64,000 nucleotides of DNA from Njordibacter sp028825405 (GTDB lineage Bacteria > Pseudomonadota > Gammaproteobacteria > Pseudomonadales > Balneatricaceae). How positions within the stretch are numbered: position 1 is the stretch's first letter; every line of letters begins with the position of its first letter. Location: NCBI RefSeq assembly GCF_047730065.1, contig NZ_CP159829.1, positions 248,001 through 312,000 of the forward strand, read 5' to 3'. The notes under the pieces are model-generated. The model was not told where the DNA came from, ran no database searches, and saw nothing but the letters and a program-made list of their open reading frames with translations. Shown piece after piece: positions 7,806 through 15,836 of this stretch. The translations under genes were made by a program, and so were the position numbers.

Positions 7806-8919
7806 GCCTTTGTCACCTGCTTACGACTGGATCATCGTTGGTGGCGGTTTAGTTGGGGCATCGATTGCCTATGGTTTAATTCAAAAACAACCACAATCAC
7901 GTATTTTAGTGCTCGATGGATCTGACACAGACTATCGTGCATCTGTGGGTAATTTTGGGCTCATTTGGGTACAAGGAAAAGGCCACAATTTTCCTGCCTA
8001 TGCTAATTGGAGTCTTCAAGGAGCCGACCTATGGCCTCAGTTTGCCCAGCAGTTGAGCTTCCAAAGTCAAATTGATTTAGGTTATCAAAGGCAGGGAGGG
8101 TTGGAGTTTGCCCTAAGCCAAAGTCACCTTAATACCTTGAGTGAAGAGATGGCTGCTATAGCAGATCACACTCAGGGTGCTTTTCATTATAATGTTCTTA
8201 ATCGAGAGGCTGCATTGGCGTTGCAACCGGGTCTTGGTGAAGCCGTAGTAGGAGCAATATATAGTCCACAAGATGGTCAAGTTAATCCTTTATATTTGCT
8301 CTTGGCACTGCAAAAAGCCAGCCAATTATGTGGCGTAGATTATCAGTCCTCGTGCAGAGTTGACACCATCGAAGTGCTTGGGCATGGCTTTAAAGCGGCG
8401 GGTTTTGTGGGTAAAAAAATCCTACTTTGTGCGGGTTTAGATAACCAGCGTTTGGGTAAGCAGCTCGCAATGCACCTTCCTGTGAGGCCTGTTAAAGGCC
8501 AAATATTAATTACTGAGCGCACAGATTTGGGCATGCTCAATTACGCTTCTCCCCAACTACTCCAAACTGCCGAAGGCACGATTCAGGTCGGTGGCTCATA
8601 CGAACATATGGGTTTAGATGACCGCTCCAGCCTTGACATAATGAGCTCAATTGCTGAAGAGGCGGTGGCTGTTCTACCTAACTTATCCAACTTGAAATTG
8701 GTCCGAAGTTGGGGAGCTTTGCGGGTTATGTCGCCTGATGGGGCTCCCATTTATCAACAATCTCAACAATATAAAGGGGCTTTTGGCGTATGTTGTCATA
8801 GTGGCGTTACGCTTGCGGCAGCTCATGCAGGGCCCCTATCTAATTGGTTATTAAATTCTCTCAATGAAGATCCCCTAGATCTTATAGAGGCCATGAGTAA
8901 TGAGCGATTTTCTATTTAA
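7765..8919 (+). CDS. DadA/HcnC-type FAD oxidoreductase, beta subunit of a heteromeric dehydrogenase
   Basis: Glycine-oxidase/D-amino-acid-dehydrogenase fold flavoprotein (DAO family). The dinucleotide-binding motif is DWIIVGGGLVGASIAYGL (about residues 22-39). GNFGLIWVQGKG and CHSGVTLAAAHA are stretches I associate with the beta subunit of D-hydroxyproline dehydrogenase and opine oxidases (LhpB, OoxB/NoxB, HcnC). The start is uncertain: GTG at 7765 overlaps the permease by 41 bases, while a TTG at 7792 has a better-spaced GAAAGAG ribosome site. I keep the longer frame. With the next two genes it gives the complete beta, gamma and alpha set. The reaction is probably oxidation of a secondary or D-amino acid; the substrate is unknown. 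Confidence 0.82.
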   Translation: MGTYKKEWSLKPVKPLSPAYDWIIVGGGLVGASIAYGLIQKQPQSRILVLDGSDTDYRASVGNFGLIWVQGKGHNFPAYANWSLQGADLWPQFAQQLSFQSQIDLGYQRQGGLEFALSQSHLNTLSEEMAAIADHTQGAFHYNVLNREAALALQPGLGEAVVGAIYSPQDGQVNPLYLLLALQKASQLCGVDYQSSCRVDTIEVLGHGFKAAGFVGKKILLCAGLDNQRLGKQLAMHLPVRPVKGQILITERTDLGMLNYASPQLLQTAEGTIQVGGSYEHMGLDDRSSLDIMSSIAEEAVAVLPNLSNLKLVRSWGALRVMSPDGAPIYQQSQQYKGAFGVCCHSGVTLAAAHAGPLSNWLLNSLNEDPLDLIEAMSNERFSI

Positions 8920-9196
8920 TCATTTACTTGATGATGCGCACCAATGCCCCATCATTGTGAATGGGGTTGCATGCCAAGTGCCTGAACAGCTCAATGTTGC
9001 TGCTGCCTTGCTCTATTTAGGGCATCTGGCTAACCGTCAACACCCTGTGAGTGGTGAGCTTAGAGGGTCATATTGTCATGCAGGGTTCTGTTTTGAATGC
9101 CTTGTAGCCATTGATGGACAGCCTAATCAGAGGGCCTGTCTAACACAAATCACACCCAATATGAGCATTAATACTGCGCTGGCAGGGGTAAACTAA
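8900..9196 (+). CDS. Small [2Fe-2S] subunit (HcnA/LhpF-like, gamma)
   Basis: A 98-aa plant-type [2Fe-2S] ferredoxin-like protein. The cluster ligands are visible as C-x4-C-x2-C-x12-C, from SYCHAGFCFEC to RAC. This is the pattern of the small subunit of hydrogen cyanide synthase, D-hydroxyproline dehydrogenase and related opine oxidases. It has no signal peptide. It overlaps the upstream oxidoreductase by 20 bases and shares TAATG with the downstream flavoprotein, so all three should be made together as a complex. Confidence 0.85.
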   Translation: MSDFLFNHLLDDAHQCPIIVNGVACQVPEQLNVAAALLYLGHLANRQHPVSGELRGSYCHAGFCFECLVAIDGQPNQRACLTQITPNMSINTALAGVN

Positions 9197-10581
9197 TGGC
9201 CCAAATTTATGACTATTTAGTGATCGGGGCTGGGCCTGCGGGTATGGCTGCTGCAATAGAAGCGAGTAATACTGGCTTATCAGTGCTCGTATTAGACCAA
9301 GCTAGCAGTGCTGGTGGTCAGATTTATAGAAATTTAGCCCATGCAGATAAGCAGCAAACTAGCGTATTGGGTTCATATTATAGGGCAGGTAAACCACTTT
9401 TAGAGCGCTTTATGGCGGCCAACTGCGACTACCAAAGCCTAGTTCAAGTCTGGCATATAGAGACTCATGCAAAGGGATTTTTGGTGGCAGCCATCGTCGC
9501 AGGAGAAACAAAAAGCTTTCTTACAAGTCATTTGTTATTAGCTCATGGGGCCATGGAAAGGCCCATGGCTGTTCCAGGTTGGCACAAGCCTGGGGTCCTG
9601 ACTGCTGGGGCAGGACAGATTCTCCTAAAGTCTTCAGCCTTAATGCCTAAAGAAGTTGTTTTAGTTGGCTCTGGACCCTTATTACTCCTGCTGGCACAGC
9701 AGTATCGAGTCGCAGGCGTAGCTATTAAGGCCATTCTTGACACCACACCAAAATCTAACTATTGGTATGCCATACCTTGGTTAGTGGCAGGTTTAACCAA
9801 TCCAATGGAATTATTTAAAGGCCTTTGGTTAACCTTAGTGCAGCGTATCAAAATACCTTACATTAGCGGCGTGTCGCACCTAGAGGTTATGGGTGATGAG
9901 CAGGTATCAGGGGTAAGTTATACAGTGTCTGACAGAGTTTATAACATTGATTGTAAAGTGGTGATGTTGCATCAAGGAATTATTGCTCAAACCCAAATGG
10001 CACAAATGTTAAGGTGCGCACAGGTGTGGAATGAGCGGCAGCAATGCTGGCAGACAAAAACTGATGTCATGGGTTATACGTCCATCCCTGGCGTACAGGT
10101 TGCTGGAGATGGGGGTTGCATTGGCGGAGCCCTCTTGGCTCAAATAGAAGGCCGAGTAGCCGGTATGGGCAGAGTCTTCAATACTCCAGTAGTCAGTCCG
10201 TGGCATAAAAAATGGGTTTACTCATGGCTGTGTTTTAGAGTTGAACAATTACATTGGGCGAGGGGGTTAGTAGATCGCCTATACCGGCCTGCCGAATGGC
10301 TTTCTAAACTTGCAGATGAGACCATTATATGTCGGTGTGAGCAGGTGAATGCAAAAACGATTAGGAGCATTGTGAATAGTGGCTGTGCTGGAGTAAATCA
10401 ACTGAAACGATTCACCCGGGCAGGCATGGGGGCCTGTCAGGGACGTCAGTGCGGGCTCAATTTAAGTCATTTAGTGGCCCAAGCCCAGCAAAGACCAATG
10501 GCAGAGGTAGAGCCTTTATCTGTGCGTCCACCCTTGAGTCCTATCAACTTAGGTCAGTTGGCTAAGTCGCTGAGACTATAG
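9196..10581 (+). CDS. Flavoprotein/[2Fe-2S] alpha subunit (HcnB/OoxA/LhpE-like)
   Basis: A 461-aa pyridine-nucleotide-disulfide-oxidoreductase-like flavoprotein. Residues 5-45 hold the FAD motif (VIGAGPAGMAAAIEA, then SSAGGQIYRN). A second dinucleotide motif, VVLVGSGPLLLLLAQQY, lies near 155. GDGGCIGGALLAQIEGRVAG near 302 is the second FAD contact. The C-terminus has a BFD-like [2Fe-2S] domain with CRCE near 375 and GACQGRQC near 413. This layout is that of the alpha subunits of opine oxidases, D-hydroxyproline dehydrogenase and HcnB. It is the last gene of the operon and overlaps the convergent HD-GYP gene by 28 bases. Confidence 0.87.
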   Translation: MAQIYDYLVIGAGPAGMAAAIEASNTGLSVLVLDQASSAGGQIYRNLAHADKQQTSVLGSYYRAGKPLLERFMAANCDYQSLVQVWHIETHAKGFLVAAIVAGETKSFLTSHLLLAHGAMERPMAVPGWHKPGVLTAGAGQILLKSSALMPKEVVLVGSGPLLLLLAQQYRVAGVAIKAILDTTPKSNYWYAIPWLVAGLTNPMELFKGLWLTLVQRIKIPYISGVSHLEVMGDEQVSGVSYTVSDRVYNIDCKVVMLHQGIIAQTQMAQMLRCAQVWNERQQCWQTKTDVMGYTSIPGVQVAGDGGCIGGALLAQIEGRVAGMGRVFNTPVVSPWHKKWVYSWLCFRVEQLHWARGLVDRLYRPAEWLSKLADETIICRCEQVNAKTIRSIVNSGCAGVNQLKRFTRAGMGACQGRQCGLNLSHLVAQAQQRPMAEVEPLSVRPPLSPINLGQLAKSLRL

Positions 10582-11221
10582 AGGGTTGCAATGGCTTGTT
10601 TGGCATTTAAAAAGCGTTCTAATAAATGTGGGTCAAATTGACTAGGCTGCAAATAACCATCGCCATAGGTTAGTTTATTGATACTGGTAGCATGGTCATT
10701 GGCTTGGGCATAAGTCTTGGCTTTTCTGAGTCCTAAGTAGCTGTCATACAGTTTGGCCAAGCGTGCCTCTAAACATATATCTGGACCAGCAGTAGACATG
10801 GGGTAACCGCTGCCGTCCCAATGTTCATGATGCTGGCGGGCTATTAAAGCAGCTTTTGGACGCGCATGTTGTTGCAGCCAGTTTTCACCAGCTAATGTGT
10901 GGTAGGCCAACTGTGCAAATTCGATGGTATCTAATTTGTGAGTTTTATTGAGCCTTTGATATCGGCTAGACTGTAAGGCAAGGTTGCGCCATGACATCGC
11001 CTCAGTGGCCACCAGTTGCTGCGCTTCAGACCGTTTTTTAATTGGCAAACTTGCTGCCAGAGCAAGGGCGTAATCACTTCTAAAAACTGAGGCAGGCTGG
11101 TACTAGATGGTAGGTTAAACAACTGTAACAAAGCAGCATTAAAAACAATGTGCTGTGTTACAGGGTCGTATTCAATAGCAGGCATAAGGCCGTTATAAAT
11201 AGTCCAATCGTTACTATCCAT
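10554..11221 (-). CDS. Degenerate HD-GYP protein with PAS-like N-terminus, split by a -1 frame change
   Basis: Two overlapping - strand frames appear to make one protein of about 222 aa. The first, from ATG 11221 with AAGGA 9 bases upstream, gives a short PAS-like segment (PAIEYDPVTQHIVFNAALL) and ends out of frame at 10931. The second (11048-10554) holds the HD-GYP C-terminal half: AYHTLAGENWL, HHEHWDGSGYP, LYDSYLGLRKAKTY and the late FDP motif. The usual first HD metal pair is absent, so phosphodiesterase activity on c-di-GMP is doubtful. The frames meet at an A6 run (11034-11039). It may be a programmed frameshift, a sequencing error, or a decaying gene. It is followed upstream by a response regulator gene. 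Confidence 0.6.
11033..11039 (-). other. A_AAA_AAC slippery heptamer at the frame junction
   Basis: Read on the - strand in the upstream frame, the codons are TTA AAA AAC. A -1 slip re-pairs the two tRNAs on AAA AAA and continues with CGG, exactly the frame encoding the HD-GYP part. A small GGCA/TGCC hairpin lies just upstream. I could not establish a downstream pseudoknot or stem. Confidence 0.45.
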
Positions 11222-11253
11222 AAACACCATATCCTTTTATGTTAGCACTAAGG

Positions 11254-11847
11254 TTAGTCTTTAACGGCCTGCAGCACCAATTCCTTTAATTCTTCCACTG
11301 GAATGGGTTTGTGCAATACGGGCACACTATTGGGTAAATTACTGGCAGTGACTTCGGCTGCGCCCATACCCGTCACCACGATGGCTGTAAGATAGTCATA
11401 TTGGGAATCATTATGTAGGCGTTCAATAATAGCAAAGCCATCCAATTGTGGCATTTGTAAATCAGTAATCAGCACCGTAGGTTTGAATGTACCAATTTTA
11501 ACCAACGCGTCAATACCATCTTCGGCAGTTTCTACCTGTAGACTTGGGAACCAATTATTAATGAGCATCTTATATAATAATAAGGTGTCTTTATCGTCGT
11601 CTACTATAAGCACTGTCACAGGGCCTTTAGTATTAGGTCTGCGAATAGGAGTTTGTTTATCTTGCTTTTCGTCGAGTAATTGTTGAATAGACCCGACACT
11701 AATACGGCGGTGACCACCTGCTGTTTTCCAAGCTTGTAAAACACCACTTTCTACCCACAGTTGAACGGTTCGCACAGAGACATTTAAAAGGGTAGCAGCC
11801 TGACGAGTGGTGAGTTCAGACACGGTTGAAAGATCGATAATACTCAT
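11254..11847 (-). CDS. Response regulator with N-terminal excisionase/MerR-like HTH
   Basis: A 197-aa protein with reversed domain order. Residues 10-60 are a winged-helix DNA-binding domain of the excisionase/MerR type (LTTRQAATLLNVSVRTVQLWVE, then GGHRRISVGSI). Residues 77-195 are a receiver with the acidic pair (LIVDDD), phospho-acceptor Asp (ITDLQMPQLDG), Thr (IVVTG) and Lys (LHKPIP). All receiver catalytic residues are present, so phosphorylation is likely. No histidine kinase gene is adjacent. The next gene downstream is the HD-GYP-like gene, 24 bases after its stop, suggesting co-transcription. Targets are unknown. Confidence 0.85.
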   Translation of the reverse strand: MSIIDLSTVSELTTRQAATLLNVSVRTVQLWVESGVLQAWKTAGGHRRISVGSIQQLLDEKQDKQTPIRRPNTKGPVTVLIVDDDKDTLLLYKMLINNWFPSLQVETAEDGIDALVKIGTFKPTVLITDLQMPQLDGFAIIERLHNDSQYDYLTAIVVTGMGAAEVTASNLPNSVPVLHKPIPVEELKELVLQAVKD

Positions 11848-11951
11848 GTATGTTTTTTCACTTAAAATGATAACGTGTCTATTATTATCAAAATTACTAA
11901 ATTAAAATAGATAAAAGAGGCAATTAAATGTTTTCTATTGTAACTTTAATA

Positions 11952-13220
11952 TTACCTTTTGTAAGTTATTAATCCATCCTTTAGAGTTAACTGGGCTCGT
12001 CCTTTTAGTTTTTGTTGGGCGAGAGCTTGATTGGTACCTCGGCTGAGTTGACTAGACGCATCCAAGGTCCATTCATGGGAGGGATCGATTAAGGTCAGGT
12101 TAGCTGCTTCACCGATAGTGAGGCTTGTGGTTGTGCCAACTGCAATCTTGGTGCTGTTGCAACTCAACGCTCGAATAGCTGCAGTCCAGGTCAGATCCCC
12201 TGCCTGCACTAGTTTTTGAATCAGAGGAACTAACATATCATACATAGCCATGCCTGTTGCTGTAGCAGCAAAAGGTGCGCACTTTGCAGCAGATTCGTGG
12301 GGCTGGTGGGCTGAACAGATTGCGTCCAAGGTGCCGTCTTCAATGCCTATTAAAAGAGCTTTACGGTCTGACTCCTCGCGCAATGGCGGCTGCACATGGT
12401 ATTGGCTTTGATAACCTTCGATGGCAGTATCAGTAAAGCATAAATGTGCTATGCCTACATCTGCAGTGACATCCATGCCTTGTGCCTTGGCTTGACGGAT
12501 GAGGTCAACTCCTGCCGCACTAGTAAGTTGATTGAAATGACCACTGACACCGGTGTGTTGCATAAATTGTAAATGTCGGCTGATAGACAGAGTTTCTGCA
12601 ATCACAAGTATGCCATCTAAACCCATCCGGGTAGCGGTGGCACCAGCGTGCATGTGGCCATCACCCAGTTGTCGGTCTTGGGCTTGCACTAGCACTTTAA
12701 GACCAAAGGTAGCCGCATATTCGTAACATCGTAACAACACGGTATTATTGTCTATGTCGTAACCGGCGTTGCTAAAACCAATACATCCAGCTTGCGCAAG
12801 AGCTTCCATATTACTCAGTTGAGAGCCCTTTAAGTCTTGAGTAAGGGCGGCTACTGGTAGTAATTCACAAAACCCTGCAGCTGCAGCCTTGCTTTTAATT
12901 AAGCTGATTACAGAGCCAGAATCACTGCAGGGTTGGGTATCTGGACTGGGGCATAAATGCGTAAAACCAGCGCTGGCCGCAGCTTGAGTTTCACTGGCAA
13001 TGGTGCCTTTTTGGATTTGATTAAGGTCCCTTAGGCAGGTATGCAGGTCTAAAAAGCTAGGGCTTAAAATCAACCCTTTAGCATCAATTTCAAGATCTGA
13101 ACTTTGGTCAGCAAGGTGGCCTAAACTTTTTATGCGACCGGCTTGAACGTGTATATCTGAGACTTGATCCAGTTGCTTACTTGGATCAATAAGGCGTGCG
13201 CCACGAATGATGATGCTCAT
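11952..13220 (-). CDS. pyrX: Dihydroorotase-like non-catalytic subunit of aspartate carbamoyltransferase (PyrX/PyrC')
   Basis: A 422-aa amidohydrolase-fold protein related to dihydroorotase. The metal HxH motif is lost: the segment reads SFLDLHTCLRDL where active enzymes have H-x-H-x-R. In pseudomonads the equivalent PyrC' is required to assemble dodecameric ATCase and is inactive as a dihydroorotase. The adjacent pyrB, overlapped by 4 bases (ATGA), supports the same role here. A separate active pyrC must lie elsewhere. The start follows from the 4-base overlap. Confidence 0.88.
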   Translation of the reverse strand: MSIIIRGARLIDPSKQLDQVSDIHVQAGRIKSLGHLADQSSDLEIDAKGLILSPSFLDLHTCLRDLNQIQKGTIASETQAAASAGFTHLCPSPDTQPCSDSGSVISLIKSKAAAAGFCELLPVAALTQDLKGSQLSNMEALAQAGCIGFSNAGYDIDNNTVLLRCYEYAATFGLKVLVQAQDRQLGDGHMHAGATATRMGLDGILVIAETLSISRHLQFMQHTGVSGHFNQLTSAAGVDLIRQAKAQGMDVTADVGIAHLCFTDTAIEGYQSQYHVQPPLREESDRKALLIGIEDGTLDAICSAHQPHESAAKCAPFAATATGMAMYDMLVPLIQKLVQAGDLTWTAAIRALSCNSTKIAVGTTTSLTIGEAANLTLIDPSHEWTLDASSQLSRGTNQALAQQKLKGRAQLTLKDGLITYKR

Positions 13221-14251
13221 TTATGCAGCTCTCCTGTTAGGCTAGATGCTTGTTTGGCCTCGGTTTGGCGTTGCTGCATTTGACCACTCATGGCCATGGA
13301 CATGACTGCCATGCGCAGGGCAATGCCATACCCTACTTGATTTAAAATCATAGATTGAGGGCCATCTGCGACCGCAGATTCAATTTCAATACCACGATTT
13401 ATAGGGCCTGGATGCATCACTATGGCATTGGGTTTGGCTTGGGACAAACGTTCTTTAGTGAGGCCATATAAACGAAAGTACTCACCTGCAGAAGGTAAAA
13501 AAGCAGAAGCCATACGCTCTGTCTGTAACCGGAGCATGATCACAACATCGACGTTATTGATCCCACTGTCCATGCTGCTATGGGTGGTGACTCCCATGCT
13601 CTCAATCGCATAGGGCATAAGCGTGTGAGGAGCCACTAGACGGATGTCGGTGCAGCCTAAGGTCTTTAAAGCATGGATCTGATCGCGAGCCACTCGGGAA
13701 TGAAGAATGTCCCCTACAATAGCTACAGAGAGCGGTTCGAAGGATCCTTTGTGGCGGCGAATAGTGAGCATGTCGAGCATGGCTTGAGTAGGGTGGGCAT
13801 GGCGTCCGTCGCCAGCATTTATAATGGCCACATCTGGTGTCACTTGCTCTGCGATAAAATGAGCGGCCCCCGAATCACTGTGCCGCACGACAAACATGTC
13901 ACTGTGCATGGCACGCAGGTTCTGCAAGGTGTCGAGCAGACTTTCGCCTTTGCTGGCAGCTGAAGTTTTTATGTCTAAGGTGAGTACGTCGGCTGACAAG
14001 CGTTGGGCCGCCAGTTCAAAAGTGCTACGGGTGCGAGTAGAGTTTTCAAAAAACAAGTTCACTACAGTCCGACCACGCAAGAGAGGCACCTTTTTCACCT
14101 CTTGATTACCCACCACTACAAATGAATCCGCAGTATCTAAAATGCGTTCTAACATTATCCGATTTAACCCCTCTGGGGTTAAAAAGTGGCGCAATTCACC
14201 CCTTTTGGTGAGCTGCAACTCTGCTAAATTACTCATGATTGGCTTGCTCAA
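13217..14251 (-). CDS. pyrB: Aspartate carbamoyltransferase catalytic subunit
   Basis: Condenses carbamoyl phosphate and aspartate, the committed step of pyrimidine synthesis. The carbamoyl-phosphate site is FFENSTRTRSTFELAA (about residues 68-83), with the ASKGESLLDT loop near 98 and the aspartate-site HPGPINRG near 280. At 344 aa it is longer than E. coli PyrB, as is usual for the pseudomonad class with an extended N-terminus. It overlaps pyrR by 23 bases and pyrX by 4. No pyrI regulatory chain is present. Confidence 0.95.
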   Translation of the reverse strand: MSKPIMSNLAELQLTKRGELRHFLTPEGLNRIMLERILDTADSFVVVGNQEVKKVPLLRGRTVVNLFFENSTRTRSTFELAAQRLSADVLTLDIKTSAASKGESLLDTLQNLRAMHSDMFVVRHSDSGAAHFIAEQVTPDVAIINAGDGRHAHPTQAMLDMLTIRRHKGSFEPLSVAIVGDILHSRVARDQIHALKTLGCTDIRLVAPHTLMPYAIESMGVTTHSSMDSGINNVDVVIMLRLQTERMASAFLPSAGEYFRLYGLTKERLSQAKPNAIVMHPGPINRGIEIESAVADGPQSMILNQVGYGIALRMAVMSMAMSGQMQQRQTEAKQASSLTGELHK

Positions 14252-14762
14252 TAATAGATAATTTTAAATTTTCAGGGCCATCAAGTTGCAGGTACTGTCC
14301 TGCTTCTAAATCTAAGGCTAGGGCGCAAACATCCGCTTGAATGGGCAATTCACGTTGATTTACGCTGCATAATGTCACCAGTTTTATGCTGGCGGGTCGG
14401 CCAAAGTCAAACAATTCATTCATCGCCGCACGGACTGTGCGGCCACTCATCAACACGTCATCAACAAGTAACAAGTGGCGGTCATTAATGTTGAAGGGCA
14501 GGGAAGAGGGGCTCACTTGGGGATGAAGACCATTTTTCGAGAAATCATCTCGATAGAAAGCAATATCTAGTTGACCCAAAGGTGCTTGAAGATGTTCAGC
14601 GATCACCTTCGCTAGCCAGACTCCACCTGTATGGATGCCAATAACCAGAGGTTGATCAAGAGCTTGGGTATTAATAAGTTGATTGATTTGGTCTAACAAA
14701 TGGCTAACGAGGGCGGGAGTGTCTGCTAATTCTGGGTGTTGCTGGTTTGGTGTGGCTCCCAT
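14229..14762 (-). CDS. pyrR: Bifunctional PyrR: pyr operon regulator / uracil phosphoribosyltransferase
   Basis: A 177-aa type I phosphoribosyltransferase. The PRPP-binding loop is LLVDDVLMSGRTVRAAM (about residues 91-107), and YRDDFSKNG is the flexible loop. It is the first gene of the pyrR-pyrB-pyrX set, 50 bases after ruvX. In Gram-positive bacteria PyrR binds attenuator RNA; in gammaproteobacteria with this arrangement its regulatory role is less clear. I do not see a classic anti-terminator in the short upstream gap. Confidence 0.93.
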   Translation of the reverse strand: MGATPNQQHPELADTPALVSHLLDQINQLINTQALDQPLVIGIHTGGVWLAKVIAEHLQAPLGQLDIAFYRDDFSKNGLHPQVSPSSLPFNINDRHLLLVDDVLMSGRTVRAAMNELFDFGRPASIKLVTLCSVNQRELPIQADVCALALDLEAGQYLQLDGPENLKLSIIEQANHE

Positions 14763-14812
14763 CAGGCTTCCTCTTTGTAGGTGTTAGACGCATCTCATTA
14801 AAGTAGCGTCGT

Positions 14813-15265
14813 TTAGGTCAAAAATGGCACGTTTGATAAGCGGTGTTCAGTCTCATTAAACCAACTTTGCAGTATTAATCCAGCAGCGATGCCATCGACT
14901 CCATACTTTTTCCAATCCTTGCCACCACCCGCATCCAGGTGCTCTCGTTTAGCGGTTTGGGTGGATAGACGTTCGTCCACTACATAACAGGGACGGTCAA
15001 AACGCGCCCCTAAACGGTTGGCAAATTTTCGCGCTCTTAGGGCCATTTCGCCAATCGAACCGTCCATATTATACGGAATTCCAACTACAAATGCTTGTGC
15101 TTGCCACTCGCTGATGAGGCTTTCCAAAGTCTGCCAGTTGGGGATACCATCCTGAGCCTTTATGGGAGCTAATACAACAGGCTGGGTCAGAGGATTGCTC
15201 GCAAAGGCGACTCCGATGCGTTTACTTCCAAAGTCAAAACCCAGTAGATTAAGAGGCTTATCCAT
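14813..15265 (-). CDS. ruvX: Holliday junction resolvase-like RuvX/YqgF
   Basis: RNase H-fold putative nuclease linked to 16S rRNA 5'-end processing. LLGFDFGSKRIGVAFA near the N-terminus carries the first catalytic Asp, FVVGIPYNMDGSIGEMALRA the central region, and YVVDERLSTQTAKRE the Glu-containing motif. I set the start at ATG 15265 (150 aa, MDKPLNLLGFDFG), giving an 8-base overlap with algH. The frame stays open to 15298, but those extra residues are algH sequence in another frame. Confidence 0.93.
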   Translation of the reverse strand: MDKPLNLLGFDFGSKRIGVAFASNPLTQPVVLAPIKAQDGIPNWQTLESLISEWQAQAFVVGIPYNMDGSIGEMALRARKFANRLGARFDRPCYVVDERLSTQTAKREHLDAGGGKDWKKYGVDGIAAGLILQSWFNETEHRLSNVPFLT

Positions 15266-15836
15266 GGCCAATCTTGGTGGAAATGAGATTAATATCAATG
15301 CCTAATAAGTCAGCCGCTGCTTGGAAGCGATCCTCAGGGGCCATATTAAATACAATGTCTGCGTCAAATGGGCAGCAAAGCCAAGCATTCTCAGCTAGTT
15401 CTTGCTCCAGTTGGCCGGGTCCCCATCCAGCATAGCCCAAGGCAATTAGACTGTGTTCTGGGCCTGCGGCGTGGGCAATATCGTTAATCACATCAGATGA
15501 GGTGGTGAGGCACAAGTCTTCGGAAACCCGAATACTAGATTTCCATTGTTTATTGCGTAACGGCGTGTGCAATACAAAACCATGTTCAGGTTGCACGGGG
15601 CCACCAGTAAATATTGGTTGTTCGACGTCTATTACATTAGCATCGGAGATATCAAGTTGTGGCAGTATATCTGTAAAAGCAATGTCATTTGCTCGATTAA
15701 TGACTAGGCCCATGGCGCCTTTTTCGCTGTGTTCACAGATGTAGACTAAGCTACGAACAAAGTTCTCGTCTTCCATTTGGGGCATGGAGATCAGCATAAA
15801 ATGATGCAAACTGTTGGTGTTAGGTTTTGCCGTCAT
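15258..15836 (-). CDS. algH: AlgH/YqgE family protein
   Basis: UPF0301 family, 192 aa. The N-terminus HHFMLISMPQMEDENFVRSLVYICEH and the GAMGLVINR motif are diagnostic. It was named for an effect on alginate regulation in Pseudomonas, but its molecular function is not established. It sits between gshB and ruvX with overlaps on both sides, the same order as in E. coli and Pseudomonas. It shares one base with gshB at 15836. Confidence 0.94.
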   Translation of the reverse strand: MTAKPNTNSLHHFMLISMPQMEDENFVRSLVYICEHSEKGAMGLVINRANDIAFTDILPQLDISDANVIDVEQPIFTGGPVQPEHGFVLHTPLRNKQWKSSIRVSEDLCLTTSSDVINDIAHAAGPEHSLIALGYAGWGPGQLEQELAENAWLCCPFDADIVFNMAPEDRFQAAADLLGIDINLISTKIGHG

